From NCBI GenBank assembly GCA_016801845.1, contig CM028914.1, positions 1,984,001 to 2,048,000 of the forward strand: a DNA stretch of 64,000 bases. Direction: 5' to 3'. The notes beneath the pieces were generated by a model that worked only from the letters and a program-made list of their open reading frames with translations, was not told the DNA's origin and made no database searches. Both the position numbers and the translations under genes were made by a program. Source of the stretch: Polydactylus sextarius (taxonomy: Eukaryota > Chordata > Actinopteri > Polynemidae). Of the stretch, positions 35,967-48,200 are shown piece by piece. Each line of letters starts with the position of its first letter. The stretch's first letter is position 1.

Positions 35967-38520
35967 AGTAGCTCCACCCGGCCTGCACTTCCCTGAATAA
36001 ACCCACCCACTTCATCAACTGACTAACTTTCCCTAAACATCATGAGAGGGAATGAAAAGCGGCGCGGTGGCCGAGAAAGCAGAGAGAAAGGACAGTTCGG
36101 CAAGGAAGCCGAGCGAAAACATGACGCAGTCGCCATGTTGAGAAAAAAAGGTTGGCGACGTCGTCAAACCTTTGCTTGGCTACGTGGCCGAGCGAAGATA
36201 TGACGCAGTGGCCACGGGGGAAAGAAAAGTCGGCAAGGGAGCCGAGCGAAGGCCTGGCACGGCGGCCAGGCAGAAACCACCACTTACTCATTTGATCCCA
36301 CGTTGAACTCGATGCCGGGTGGAGGAGCTGAAAGGTAAAAGGTTATGGCGCGGCGGCCAGACCGACACACGGCCCACGCCCACACCCACCCCGAGGTAAA
36401 GAAACACACGTACCTGTGGGTTCCACCCGGCAGCAGCTTGTGTTCGTAGATTTTCATGATGCAGCTGTGGAGAGAAATACTCTAAACTATCTGTCCCTGC
36501 AGTAATCTACACCACCGTCACAAAGAAACACACACACAAGGTTCAAAGTGTTTTTATTGGCAGGTTCAAAATGACAAACAGAAAACAGCTAATCTGACCT
36601 GACTGGAGGAGAAAGTTAGAACGGGTCCTACCTCAAGTTGACAAAACCTACAAAGGAAAAGTTAGTTTACAGGAATAAACAACACTGCAGCTGAGACTAC
36701 AACTTCTTCACTGAACTAACGCCACAATTAACCAACTTCACAGCCTTAAACACCTTCAACTTTAATACAAAAGACAAAACATCTCAGACAAACCAACAAA
36801 AAGATTCCAACTCTCACACACAGAAAACAACCTCAACACACAGAGCTCCGGGTTGTTTCACTTGGACAAAAACAGAGACAAAGACTAAAACTAGACCAAA
36901 GATTTAATCATTTACCAAAGATGAAAGAATCCAAAGATTCAAGTCAAGACGCTGAAACAAAGACACATTCAGGACAATTCAAAGCCAAAGCTAAAAGACA
37001 CTAGCCTGAGCTAAAACTGGTCAAAGCTAAAAGCCAAATCTTAAACTAGCTAATGCTACAACACGTTAGCCAAAGCTAAAAGACATTAGCTTTAGCTAAA
37101 ACTAGTCAAAGCTAAAAGACACTAGCCTGAGCTAAAACTAGTCAAAGCTAAAAGACACTAGCTTGAGCTAAAACTAGTCAAAGCTAAAAGCCAAATCTTA
37201 AACTAGCTAATGCTACAACACGTTAGCCAAAGCTAAAAGACATTAGCCTGAGCTCAAACTGGTCAAAGCTAAAAGACACTAGCCAGACCTAAAGTCAAGA
37301 TTATCCAGATAAAACAACTAAATCCTGATCCCTCAGTGTTTGTTCCAGTGAGCTCTGTGTTGTCGTCCACACTGAGCAACTAAAAACATTCAACCACACA
37401 GAAGAAGAACCAGATGTGTGTTCGTGATTAATGGAGGTGGTGATGGGCAGTGAAATGTGTGGTGCGGTTCAGCTTTGGCATAAACAAACAAAAACACATT
37501 GCAAGGAGAAAGCTCACAGACATGGCACAGCGGCCATGTTGGAAGGACAGAGACAGGAGGGAAATATGAGAATTCAGTCCTTACTGTCTGAAGATCTGGC
37601 AGAGGATCTACCTGGAATAAAGGAAACAATAAAATTAATGTCAAGTTGAGCTTTGACTTCCACTTCCTGTGAACACTTCCTTTAAACACAAAATACACTT
37701 TATATACAACTTATCCCTTATATAAAAACTACTGACACCACATTTTTGTTGTTATCAACAAACAATATGACCAACATTTCACCAGCAGTGATACTGAACT
37801 AATTCAACCATCACTGACCTTTATCACAGCGTCAGAGGACCAATCCTTGAAGACTGCAGTCGACGCTGGGTCCATGACAGCGATTTTCCTGCAATTTTAA
37901 CATTTTAGCACAATTAAATTAGCACTGGGCACAAAAACCAACAGTTGTGGCTCATTTTTCCAAATAATTGTTCATTTTTGGGTGATAAAATGTAAGTTTC
38001 CCAGCTTCTAAAGGCTGGAAAGATTAATTTAAATAATAATAATAATAAAAACTAACCTTGCCAAAAGTTGTGGCAAGGAAATAAAAAACACAACCTATAA
38101 TATTACATAAAATAGACACAAAATGGCGGCGTGGAGCATGTGCTCTGTCACTAAAACTGTGGTTCAAATAAAAAACAAAATGTCCGAATATAATTCTGAA
38201 TTTTTTCTTTTGTTCTCCACTACTTTGATGTCTCAAACATTTAAATAAATTGTTTTACACTTACAACTTTACAACAACTTTAATTAACAAACATGAGCCG
38301 AGTCAACACACCTGACAATCACGTTAGCACTTAAGCTAGGCTAATGCTAAGCTAATAGCTAAACTGCGTCTCACCGTTTCTCTCCTGGAGCTGAGCTACG
38401 TCGACCTCATTTCTCTCTGACTAGACGGTTTGTTCTTAGTTGAAACGCTGGTGGATCTAAACGTTAACTTCCACCACGCGACACCAGCTACCAAGTTTTG
38501 AATCCGGGCCGTCGACGGCG
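32000..38520 (-). CDS. Probable minus-strand gene of unknown product
   Basis: I do not recognise this gene. A promoter-like GC-rich start (38500-38600, with TGACGTCA) precedes a leader exon ending at 38375 (AAACG then GTGAGA). Candidate exons with good splice signals follow: 37888-37819 (ATG at 37875, MDPASTAVFKDWSSDAVIK), 37611-37585 (VDPLPDLQT), 36951-36916, 36647-36632, 36464-36414, 36327-36288, and weaker ones at 35772-35725 and 34880-34850. The 3' end is the most coding-like: 32674-32503 reads SDDIRTQTPRRADGGRDVSV and then an acidic WRSDDSDDEDVEAELHRD. It splices to 32399-32354, giving CEDVASSSSLGSAL and stop. AATAAA on the minus strand is at 32017-32022. The microexons do not join into one frame: including 36647-36632 gives an early stop. 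The model is incomplete, alternatively spliced, or partly a non-coding RNA. Confidence 0.4.
32354..32674 (-). CDS. Acidic C-terminal two-exon segment of the unknown gene
   Basis: Exon 32674-32503 ends GTCGTCGG before GTATTTT. The next exon begins after TTCTCCCTCCAG at 32399 and stops at 32354. The joined frame has no stop until SSSSLGSAL, is rich in Asp, Glu and Ser, and includes VSVTLVKSVTWRSDDSDDED, which looks like a real protein tail. The upstream boundary (TCGGTAG acceptor at 32675) lacks a good pyrimidine tract. A further open acidic stretch just upstream (32700-32760, SEGDEAEDNYTT) is in another frame and could be another exon. Function unknown. Confidence 0.5.
33141..33236 (+). repeat. 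Inverted repeat, left arm
   Basis: This arm matches the reverse complement of 33853-33952 at roughly 80 percent by eye (shared CTTCAGCTGTTTG, ATGAAAC, GTCACCAGGT and TCACTTCCTCCTGATGTG). The arms lie within an intron of the unknown minus-strand gene and could fold into a long imperfect hairpin. Confidence 0.85.
33853..33952 (-). repeat. Inverted repeat, right arm
   Basis: The partner of 33141-33236, about 620 bases away in opposite orientation. Neither arm shows transposon-like ends. Confidence 0.85.
34456..34491. other. Two adjacent perfect palindromes
   Basis: CAGGGGA (34456-34462) pairs with TCCCCTG (34471-34477) across an 8-base loop. The 12-base palindrome GGGAGGCCTCCC follows at 34480-34491. 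Purpose unknown. Confidence 0.7.
35640..36360. repeat. Degenerate CG-rich hairpin repeats
   Basis: Related units recur at about 35665, 36098, 36176 and 36230, each of the form TCGGCAAGG, then GAGCCGAGCGAAG, then a hairpin such as TGACGCAGTGGCCA. Further hairpin cores are CCTGGCACGGCGGCCAGG (36253-36270), ATGGCGCGGCGGCCA (36345-36359) and GACGCAGCGGCCA near 35755. An isolated copy, CATGGCACAGCGGCCATG, is at about 37520. They stand out as CG-rich in AT-rich intron. Confidence 0.7.
35920..35962. repeat. (CA)21 microsatellite
   Basis: An uninterrupted CA run between two of the CG-rich repeat units. Confidence 0.96.
36985..37292. repeat. Nested tandem repeat (minisatellite)
   Basis: A unit of roughly 36 bases (AAAGCTAAAAGACACTAGCC, then TGAGCTAAAACTAGTC) is repeated with variation. 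A longer block containing GCCAAATCTTAAACTAGC and GCTACAACACGTTAGCC occurs twice, about 170 bases apart. It lies in an intron of the unknown gene. Confidence 0.9.
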
Positions 38521-38610
38521 GCTTCTTTTAACGGCGTCTGACGTCACGCTTCCAATCAGCGGGCGCGCCTTTTTGATGCGTTCGAGGACCTCGGAGAGAG
38601 TTGTTAAAAT
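38375..38610 (-). promoter_or_regulatory. Promoter and leader exon of the unknown minus-strand gene
   Basis: A CG-rich island in AT-rich DNA contains TGACGTCA (CRE-like), a CCAAT box and GGGCGCGCC. The candidate leader exon ends with a clear donor at 38375. The start site is a guess. Confidence 0.45.
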
Positions 38611-40083
38611 CAAGACGTCGACAATTAAAGAAGCACAAACTTCAGACTTTTCTTCTTTTTTTGGTTTTGTGTCTGTGTCCTGACGTTTGGGTCAAAGTGT
38701 CTGGATTTTGATTAAAGTGATTAAGTGATTAAGTTTAAGTTCTCAGTTATTATGGACACACCTGGATGAACCTGATGTAATCAAACAACAGATTAAAACC
38801 ATCGCTCTGAGGCGTTCAAAAAAAAAAATAGGAATACCAAACTTTCAGACAAAAGTGATCATGAACTTCATGAAGAATTGTTTATTTGATGTAGTAATTA
38901 AGAATAGAAACATAAAATTTAAAAACAACCACAGGAGATTTGAAAATAAAAACCAACGAGCAACAACCACAACCATTTCATTTTATATTTGTTTTATATT
39001 TTATTATGTAACAAAATAACAATAACTATTAATGTTATTATTTATACTTATTTTTAATGGCTTTATAAATAGCATTATATAATAATAAAAAATAAACAAA
39101 ATAATTACACAAACACACACATATATGTATGTATATATATATAAATTATATAAATACACACACACACACACACACATTTTTAACAAGCTGGTTTTATGAT
39201 TTGTATTTAAAACTGCGTCTTCACGTTTACAAGTAACTGTTTCATTTGTCAGATGAATATTTGATGAAGATGATTAAGATGAAGAATATTTTTCTCTGGA
39301 ATGTAGTGAAGTAGAAGTTTAGAGTAAATTAAGATCATGTCAGAATAATTTAGTACCTAAAAACTTGTAACAAAATGCACAATTTATCTTTATCTGAAGA
39401 TGACACATGTGTCATTGTATTAATGAGTATTAACTACACTCAGTCTGAAGCTCTGCTGTTAATCGTGACTCAGGAAAAGATGTGAAAAGTTTAACACTTG
39501 ACAGAAGCTGAAAAAGTTTTGAAAGGTGAAGAGTAACACAGAGTGTTCAGATGTACAGTGTCTCAGTGTTTCTGCAGGTAAGAATAGAAATAAACTGTCA
39601 GGTTCTGGGAATAAAACAGAAAAGATCAGAGCAGAAGTCACAGAAAGAAACAGAGACAGATGCTTGAATCTCTGCTCTGCTCGGTAACAGACAGAAACAG
39701 TGAAACTCCCCATTTTATTTAAATGTCTGAGCTCTTCTCAAAGACGAACGTACAGACGACTAAATGTTTTTATTATCCAACGTTAATCTTCTTAAATTCA
39801 TTAAATGATACCTGACCAAATCTGATAACCGCTGCACTTAAATCTGCCATTAAAACTCTACAAAAGACACCAACACTTTGATGTTGTTTTTTTAAACATA
39901 TTTTAATTATTACTATTAGTATTGATAGACCATTGTTGCACAGAGGTACAGGTATTGGTATTGCAACAGATTGTGATACTGTGGTGCAGCTGTGAGAGCA
40001 CTTTGGTAAACCACATGTGTCCGTGTGCTGGAGTGTGTGTATTTCAACAGCACAGCACATTACTGTATATGTGTGTGTGTATA

Positions 40084-40124
<41 letters not shown>

Positions 40125-41300
40125 TGATGGGAATAAATACAGAAACCTACAGACAAGTTAGTGACGACTGCAAGGAGATCATCTGCAAAAAAAAAAAAAA
40201 CCCTGAAATCACTTTGCGTTTCTCTCTCACTCCCCTGTTCATTTCACATCAGTGACTGGAAATCCCTGGACCAGTTGGGTTTGTAGAGGAAGTGACATCA
40301 TTCCCAGTTTTCTGACAAGAAGCAAATCATCTGTGCAGATTCATCTCTGTGTTAAAACATCAGGTTGATTATTTTTTTCTTCGCTGACTGACTGATACAC
40401 ATAAATGTTGTTTCTTTGTTTTGTTTTTGTTTTACAGTTTTCATCAACTTAACTACTAGTAAAGAAATATACTGTATTGTGAACTATCAAAATAAATAAA
40501 ATTATGTTATTTACATAACATATAAACAATACTTCATCACTAAACTGTGTTTGTATATAAGAATAGGCTACTGTATGTCTGTCATGCTTTCATCTGAGTA
40601 AATGAAGCCATGAATGAGGTTTGCACGGAGCTGAATCCTTTCAACTTGTACTGCTTTCTAAGAGTGCTGCTGGTTCTCTGGCGTCCACATCCACCCACTT
40701 TTCTCTTTGCACTGAAACTGCAGTACTTTGTGCAAATATGCAATCCTCATACACTGTTATAAACGTACACATTTACTACCTATAACGTTTCTCCAAAAAA
40801 TAACAAACAAAGAAAACCCCACACAAAGCCAAGGTTTGCAACAAGTTTGCGAAAGTTTTTGTTTTCCACTTCTTTTTTTTTTTTTTACTGCTGGAAAATG
40901 TAGATGAAATAAAAATGTAAACAAAGCTTCACGTGTTCACGTGAGCATCATAAAATAAAGTTTAAAATGATATAAATCAATGGGAATTGAAGAGTTTGCT
41001 ACACGAGCACCCGAATGCTGCTGAATTCATGTGTTGAGATGTTGTGAATGAAGCAAAGAACAAACTAACACGGAGCAATCCAATGCACCATTATTGTCTT
41101 AATAGCAGTCTGTGTAAAATGTAAACTGTAATACTGCAATCCAACATTACAGGAAGGCAACGCCAATACTGTGTTTAGCACAGAATAAAAGCACAAGTGC
41201 TGTCTTTGATCTGTTTCCATCATTAATCTGTTGTTGTTTTAAATAAGAAAAAGTCTTTTCTCTACGTCCTTCGTCTCTTTCATCACATCTACAGTCGCCT
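38611..41300. other. Intergenic region, no gene seen
   Basis: AT-rich DNA with microsatellites at 39108-39177 and 40069-40122. The right-hand part may include distal dclk1 3' UTR. Open frames here are repeat-driven or lack any family resemblance. Confidence 0.55.
40069..40122. repeat. (TG)n microsatellite
   Basis: TG repeats with one ATATGTT interruption. Confidence 0.94.
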
Positions 41301-41967
41301 ACTTCTCTACTTCTACACATTTATTTCACTCCACCGAAGCTCAAGGACAAGTCAACAAAAGCTTATCCTTTATGAAAAAAAAGGAAATACATATTTTCGT
41401 TTTTTAAAAAAATGCAGTGAGTAAAGAATGAAGATAAATAAGGTTCAATAAAACATGAACATTGGTCCATATTCTCATATTGCCTTGTGGAGCTGCTCCA
41501 CCATGAGGAAGTTTCCATGTTGAGCTCGAATCATCACTGAAGGGGAAACATGTCGCTGTCGCCCGTTCTGGCTCCTTGAGCCCTGAAACATGTGCTCAGA
41601 TGAGAGAAGGTTAAAAAGAAATTAACTAAAGTCTTTCACCTCATTCTGCTTTTTCACTCGTTTCCTCAGTTCGTTGTTGCCTCTTTAGTCTCTTGAACAC
41701 TTTTTTTTTTTTCTCCGTCGACCCTTCGATCGATCTCTCCTCCAGGTTTGGAAAGATGGATTCAGGGAAGATTAAAGAAGTTTCTCTCTGATTATTTTTT
41801 GTTTTTAAATTTCCCCTTTTTAGCCCCCAGCCTCTGATGAGAAAGTGTAGTGAAGCTCCTTCTCCTCCTCCTCCTCCATATAGAGGGAGGAGCTGGATGA
41901 GGATTTTCTTCCTCCCTTCTTCCTCCTCTTCCTCTTCCTCCCCTCCTCCCCTCCGCCTCCTCTCTCT
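41301..41967 (-). other. dclk1 3' UTR (proximal part)
   Basis: The sequence after the dclk1 stop contains pyrimidine-rich stretches. AATAAA on the minus strand at 41320-41325 is the first plausible poly(A) signal; a longer 3' UTR is possible. Confidence 0.5.
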
Positions 41968-42261
41968 CTAGAAGGGCGAGCTGGGGGAGCAGACGGTGCT
42001 GACCGAGCTGATGGAGATGTCATCAGAGTCGGACGGGAGGCTGGGGTTCGGTGACGGGTCAGAGCGGGTGTCAGGGGTCAGAGAGGTCAGAGAGGGTGGG
42101 ACCGTTGGGAGGCCGGGGAGGCAACGTGGAGGCTCTGCCCGCTGCGTTTTTATCGTTGATGTTGTTGTTGTTGTCGTTGTCATCGTCTGCAGAAACAGCG
42201 GCTTCACATTCTGGTGGCGTCCTCGTCGGAGAACCTGCCCCTCCTTATCAAGAGAGGTGGC
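41968..42261 (-). CDS. dclk1: dclk1 last exon, read in two frames
   Basis: When joined directly to exon 43718-43605 the exon reads [15 protein letters not shown] and ends [12 protein letters not shown] at 41968, like the human tail beginning ALDKERQVFRRRR and ending SPNSPF. When the 74-base cassette 43432-43359 is included, the frame shifts and the exon starts [18 protein letters not shown], stopping at 42204-42206. That is the tail of the alternative human isoform as I remember it. The first 58 bases are therefore coding in two frames. Confidence 0.92.
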   Translation of the reverse strand, partial: ATSLDKEGQVLRRGRHQNVKPLFLQTMTTTTTTTSTIKTQRAEPPRCLPGLPTVPPSLTSLTPDTRSDPSPNPSLPSDSDDISISSVSTVCSPSSPF

Positions 42262-45200
42262 CTGAATGAGACGACAAACGAGGAGACGGATCAAAGACTG
42301 AGATGAAGACAAAAACATTAATATGGAGGATCAGGAGAGTCACTGATGTTGGATCAAAAACAGTTATTAAAAGACTTAACAAATGTAAAAATAGTAAATT
42401 AATAAAAACTCTCTAATTGAAAAGATCAAGTAGAATATCTATCAATAAAAATAGAATAAATAAATTAGGAAAATCATTTTTAATTCTAATTATATTTCAC
42501 TAAACCACATCAATGTTTCCAGTTACATATATTGATACAATTTATTATAACATCAATCAAGTTTTGCTAAAACAAGTAAAAACAAATTCTGTAATTTATC
42601 AATGTCAAAACATTAACGTTTTGTTCAGAAAATGTCTCATCTCATCCATAAAAACTATTTTTATATTAAGTTATTTAAATAGTCAAGGATTTTTATTATA
42701 TCAAATGTTTCATTTTGTTATTTAAAATCTCTTTTTTTTTTTTTTTAACATAATTAATCAAAGTCCAGTTACTGTCAACAACTATTACTGAATTATAATC
42801 TTAAATCTTTATGTGTGTATCTCCAGGTCCTCCATAAAACCATAAGTCAGCAGATAAACTCATACAACAGGAGCTGAATATAAAGTAGAAGCAGGCGAGG
42901 GCATCACATCGAGCAAAACAAACAAACAAACAATCACTGAAATGTGTTGAGACAAGCGAAGGAACAGGATTATTTCTTTGGAAAAGCAGCGTTCACAAAG
43001 AAATAGCTTCAAATAAAAAGTGACTGTTATTCAGCAACATGAGTTTGTTTCCTTTTGTTCAAAAAAAAAAACATTTAACAAAGAAATTTAAGGAAAAAAC
43101 AAAACAACATTCACAAGGTTGTTGACATGAATCCAGGAGGAGACACTGATGTTCAGGTAAAACGACACGATGCAGCAACGAGGTGAAGTCTGTTTTAAAA
43201 GGATAAAAAAAATGCAAACACAAAGATCACGAAGCAGAAACAAGACGATGCTGTGGAGCAGCACAGCAGCAGCCAATCAGCACACAGGGAGGGAAGGGGT
43301 TCGGTTTGATTTCTGTCTTCGCTTGTGAAGCGTCTGTGTCTATGGAAACCTGCCGTACCTGATCCAGTACATGGCCGGGTGCTGGTAGAAATCCAACGAC
43401 CCTGATCGCTGCATAGAAAAGCTGTCATCCAGCTGAACACAAAGAGAAACCAGGAACGATCAATCTAAACACACCAGCTCAACACAAATGTCACGTCTGT
43501 CTCAAGAAGCAGAAACAGGAAGAGCAGAAGTTTCTCCTGAGATTAATAATCTGAAGGACAAACTGGTTGATGGATCATTTTTATCAGGAGCAGCAGCGAC
43601 TTACAGAAATGACTGACACTCCTGCAGTCGTGTCGTTGACCTTCGGACTCGTGTTGAAGTGTTTCTTTATCTTCCCTGCTACTGACAACTGATGATCGTT
43701 CTCACACAGACCTTCATCCTGGATGAGAAGAGGAAAGAGAGAAAAAACAGAAATCAACATTTCCAGGAAGATGTTGCATCAAAAACATGAACATGAGGAG
43801 TGTATATGATTAACTCTACTCACCGTGACCCAGGGATGCTCCAGCACCTGTAGAGCAGAGTATCTCTGATCCACCTCCACCTCCAGCATCGATCTGATCA
43901 GCTCCTGCAGCAGCAACAGAAAAACAGTGAGTTTTTACTCCTTTTATATAAAGATAAATACACAACAAACATAAACAGACGATGTCCAGATAATCACCTT
44001 CGCAGTCTCCGACACATTGTCCCAGTATGGAAGAGGAAACTCTAGTTGTCCCATTAGTATCTGATCAAAAAGCACCTCTTGATCGTCACTGCTCCTGCAA
44101 ACGGAAACATTTCAGCATAAACACTGATGTGATCTACAGGAGAGAGGATGCAGTATTTTTAACAGCCATTAGAGGGACTCGTCTCCAACACTGGTTATTA
44201 AAAGAGAAGAGAGAGATTTACCCTCTGAAAGGAGGGAAACCGCACAGTAAGATGTAGGTGATGACTCCAGCTGCCCAGATGTCCACCTTAAGGCCATAAC
44301 TGAAAATGACAAAGACAGAGATGAGAGACTGTGTATAAAAACTAAACATTAGATTAAAGGGTCAGTGTTTGAACGGTTGATGTTCTCACCCTGTTTCTGC
44401 GATGATTTCAGGTGCTACATATGTCGGGGTCCCACAGACAGTGTACAACGGTCCGTCCACCACCGTCGCCAAACCAAAGTCTCCAAGTTTCAGGCTTTTG
44501 CTGCCGTCAGCGTGTTCATAAACCTGAGCAGATAAAACACAGATAGAGATGTTATAATCTGGACTGTGATTTCAGAGAAAACAGACGCAGCCTCAGCTCT
44601 TTATTTACAGTTTCATATAATATGTAGAACTAATGGTGGTTTTAATGAAGTTGTGCCTGTGATCAGGCGCTGGTGGAGACTAAAACGGAGCTAAAAGGTG
44701 AGTGGATATTAGAGTTACAGTCACCAGCTGGTAGAGAAGTGATTAGTAATAATATGATAACAGTTATAGCTGCTTGTTCTGCAAAAATTAATGGATGCAA
44801 GTTTAGAAATTTGGCTTAAATTCAATAATTTAATTAAAAGTTAGAGAAAAGATGAACAACCAAATAGTTTTTAATTCCTCTGAAACCACATTCATGTTTC
44901 CAGTCAATTTTACTGTCAAATCAGTTATGTTTTATTAAATTTACAAAGTGAAAATCAAACGTCTGTAGTTTATTATTCATCTCATCCATTAAAACATTTT
45001 ATAATAAATGTATTTTAATTGTATTAAATGTTTTAATTTGTGATTTAATATCTCTTTTTTACACAAGACTGATTTATTCTTTCAAGTCTGTTATTAATTC
45101 CTCTATTTAAAATAAACTAATAAACTCTGTTTCGTTGTCAGAAACAGTAGAAATATTGTGTCAGATGTTGTGTTCATCTGCTCCAAATGTGATTAATAAT

Positions 45201-48200
45201 AAATCTCCATATCAGGACGTAAATAATAAAGAGAGAAATAAGGAGGACACAGTTGTGAAGCTCAAACACGCAGCATCTCTCTCGACCTCAACACTTTTTA
45301 ATTGAAACAGCAGGAAAGAAGCAGAAACACAAGAGGAGGAGGAGCTGCCATCTTAGATCAGCAGGGGTCAGCAGAGGCGGAGAAGACAACGAGGAAGTTG
45401 ACAGAAGGGAGAAGGAGGGAGGGAGGTTGGAGACGGAGCAGCAGGGATGAGTCATCTCTGTTATCTCACTGTTCATTCACAAACACCACAGAAACATGGA
45501 GACTACAGACACGTATATGACCTTGGGTATGTGATATAGATTCATTCACGACCGCTCTGTGTGCGTGAACTCAAACTCACCAGCAGGTTTTCTGGTTTGA
45601 TGTCTCTGTGCACGATGTTGAGGCTGTGGAGGTATTTGATGGCGTTGGCCAGATTGTAGAGCATGCCACTGGCGTCTCTCTCTGTGTATCTGTTGGCAGA
45701 CGTGATGGCATCGAACAGATCTCCCCCCTGTTGGAAAAAAATCATTAAGGACGAGGTTGGTTCTCAGTAACAGGAACGATCTCACACAAGTTTTCAACTC
45801 GACGAATTTGCTTCCAAGTTTCCACAGTTGCTCATATTTTCTGCTTAAAAAAATAAAAAAGTTTTAGCTCAAAAGTTACTTCAGTAACTAGTTTTTTTTT
45901 CGTCTGCTCAGCAGCTGGAAGAGTAAACTGTGTCCTCATTCCTCATTTTAGTCAAAAAATCTCCTCCCACTGTGTTAAATATTTCACTTTCATTTTATTT
46001 TTTCTCTTTAATTCTGCTTTTTTTTTCTTTTTCTTTTTCCTCCCAGGCTTTTTCTTTGTTTGTCTGAGCTTCTCATCTTAATCCCACCCTCCCCTCTCTC
46101 TCTCTGTCCTCTCTATGTCTCTCTCTCTCTCCTGAGTGGACTAAGTGGAACAGAGTCTTAAAATAGGATTGAATCTCTTTCTTTTCTCTGCACAGACTCA
46201 GACACATTGTCGGCGTCCGACCTGCACAGCAACAGTTATTTAAACATGAGATGTGTCAAATCCCAAAGCTCGACCTCGTAGAAACGCAGTCCCACTTCAT
46301 CTTTGGGGCCAGAAGTTTGCGGACGCTGAGACTTTACATGCTGCTTGAACGTGTAACATGTAATATGCTGCTCCCGTCCGTCCTCTGAGGTCTGAGTGTG
46401 TCGTACATTAAGTATGTGAGCGCCACATTTTTGGCCGTTCTCTCTCTGTTCTCCTCTCCATCCATCTGTCACTCCTCCAACCTCATTCATCCTCAGCCTC
46501 ATCCTCAATCCTCCTACTTTGGACACTCGCTCACAAGCACACACACACATTTGTGCCACAGATTGCCTCTCATCTATATTCTGTAGTACTCCACAGCACA
46601 ACACGAACAGATGGATCACATTCCTGGATCCTGAATTATGCACAAATATTTCTTGAGTCAGGGAGTGAAAGAGAGAGAGAATGAAGAATGTGAACACACG
46701 AGCGCTTCAGGCCACAGACTGAATCTCTTCCATCCCACTCTGTGTGACTGCTACCAATTCATCATTCGCTTCAGCGGCTGAATGTTTCTGTTCTGTCTCT
46801 GTCACAGATTGAGCTTCCCCGTTGTTCTCTGTCCCCAAACTGGGAATAATGATCATCATCATATGGAGAGAGTCGTGTTCATTATCTCAGCTGGTAGGAA
46901 GTTCTCAGCCTGTTTCTAATCAGGACAGATGACGCACAAACATGAACAAATAAATAAATAAAGAGGTGGTGACAGTCACCTTGACCAGCTCCATGACCAG
47001 GTAGAGTTCACTGTAAGTGTCCACCTCCTCGATGAGCAGGACGATGTTTGGATGTTTGACCCTGCGGAGGATGGCCACCTCGTTCTGGATCATGTGCTCC
47101 TGAAACAAACATTTTAATTACATGTAGATAAGAAGAAGAAGAAGAACTCACAGTTACAGAACATTAACAGTGTTACCATGTTTTGTAAAATAAAAAACAG
47201 TCAGTCAAAAATAAAATCAGTCTTTTTTATTGTGCCACCAAGAGGCACCAATTTTCATACAATATACAGTTGAATGTTGAGTGAAAGTTTGTCTTAACAT
47301 CATTGTTGTTAATTTCTCCACCGTGGGACTAATAAAGTTTTATCTTATGATCTGACAGAGAAATAACCAGTGATAATATGTCAGTGTTAGAGTTTGATGT
47401 GCTGCAAAAAATCAACTAATGGGTTTAAAATTGATCTTAAAATTCAATAAACTCTGTATAGTTATCCGAGATAGAAATAAGGCTTTTGTACATTTGTATC
47501 AGCTGCTTTCTTTCTACATCATCAACATGCAGGTAAAGCAGCTGTATTTTCACACATTGATCTTCAGTTTTAGTGTCACAGCTTGTACAGGTTTTTTTAC
47601 CTTTCCTCTGCATTTGCCCTTGTTGATGATCTTCAGAGCGTACTCTCGTCCCGTCGTGTGCTCCACACACTCTCGGACCACAGCGAAGTTCCCGTCACCC
47701 AACATGCGTCCAACCTTGTATCTGTCTGATATGTAGGACGGCACAGCAGGAACCTCGTCGACTAAAACCTCAGCTGCAGAGGAAGAGAAACCAGGTTTAG
47801 AGCAGCTGAAGGACTGAATGTGAACATTTACACATGAATATAGATCAGTATCAGCAATATGTGATTTTTTAATTTAGAGTCAAAGCCAATGAGACCTAAA
47901 TACATTTAGAGTTGACGTTTCGTCACACTGTAAAGGGTAATCAAGCTGGAAATTGAAAAACTAAATGTGGAACCAAGCGGTGAATCAAAATGTGAGAATG
48001 TTTGGTGAAATATTAATTCATGTATTGATTTATAAACCTCTAGAGAAGGTTCCCTGGGTCTGAAATGAATGATAATCAAATCAAAGAGAGAAATGTCACA
48101 TGATATTAAAAGTTGAGAAGCTGCTCTTCATTGTTATTGTTACAGAGACTGATGGAGTCAGACGCCACAGGAGAGTAAAAGTGTGAAGGTGTGAAGAGAC

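Noticed and set aside
36055..36200. GGTGGCCGAG and CGTGGCCGAGCGAAG resembling the 5' part of tRNA-Leu
   Set aside because: There is no B box or cloverleaf; the motif is part of the local repeated unit.
41996..42269. Plus-strand open frames opposite the dclk1 last exon
   Set aside because: They are shadows of the real minus-strand exon, which matches known DCLK1 tails in two frames.
46236..46697. 153-residue minus-strand open frame in a dclk1 intron
   Set aside because: It has low-complexity content, no splice-phase continuity with dclk1 and no recognisable motif.
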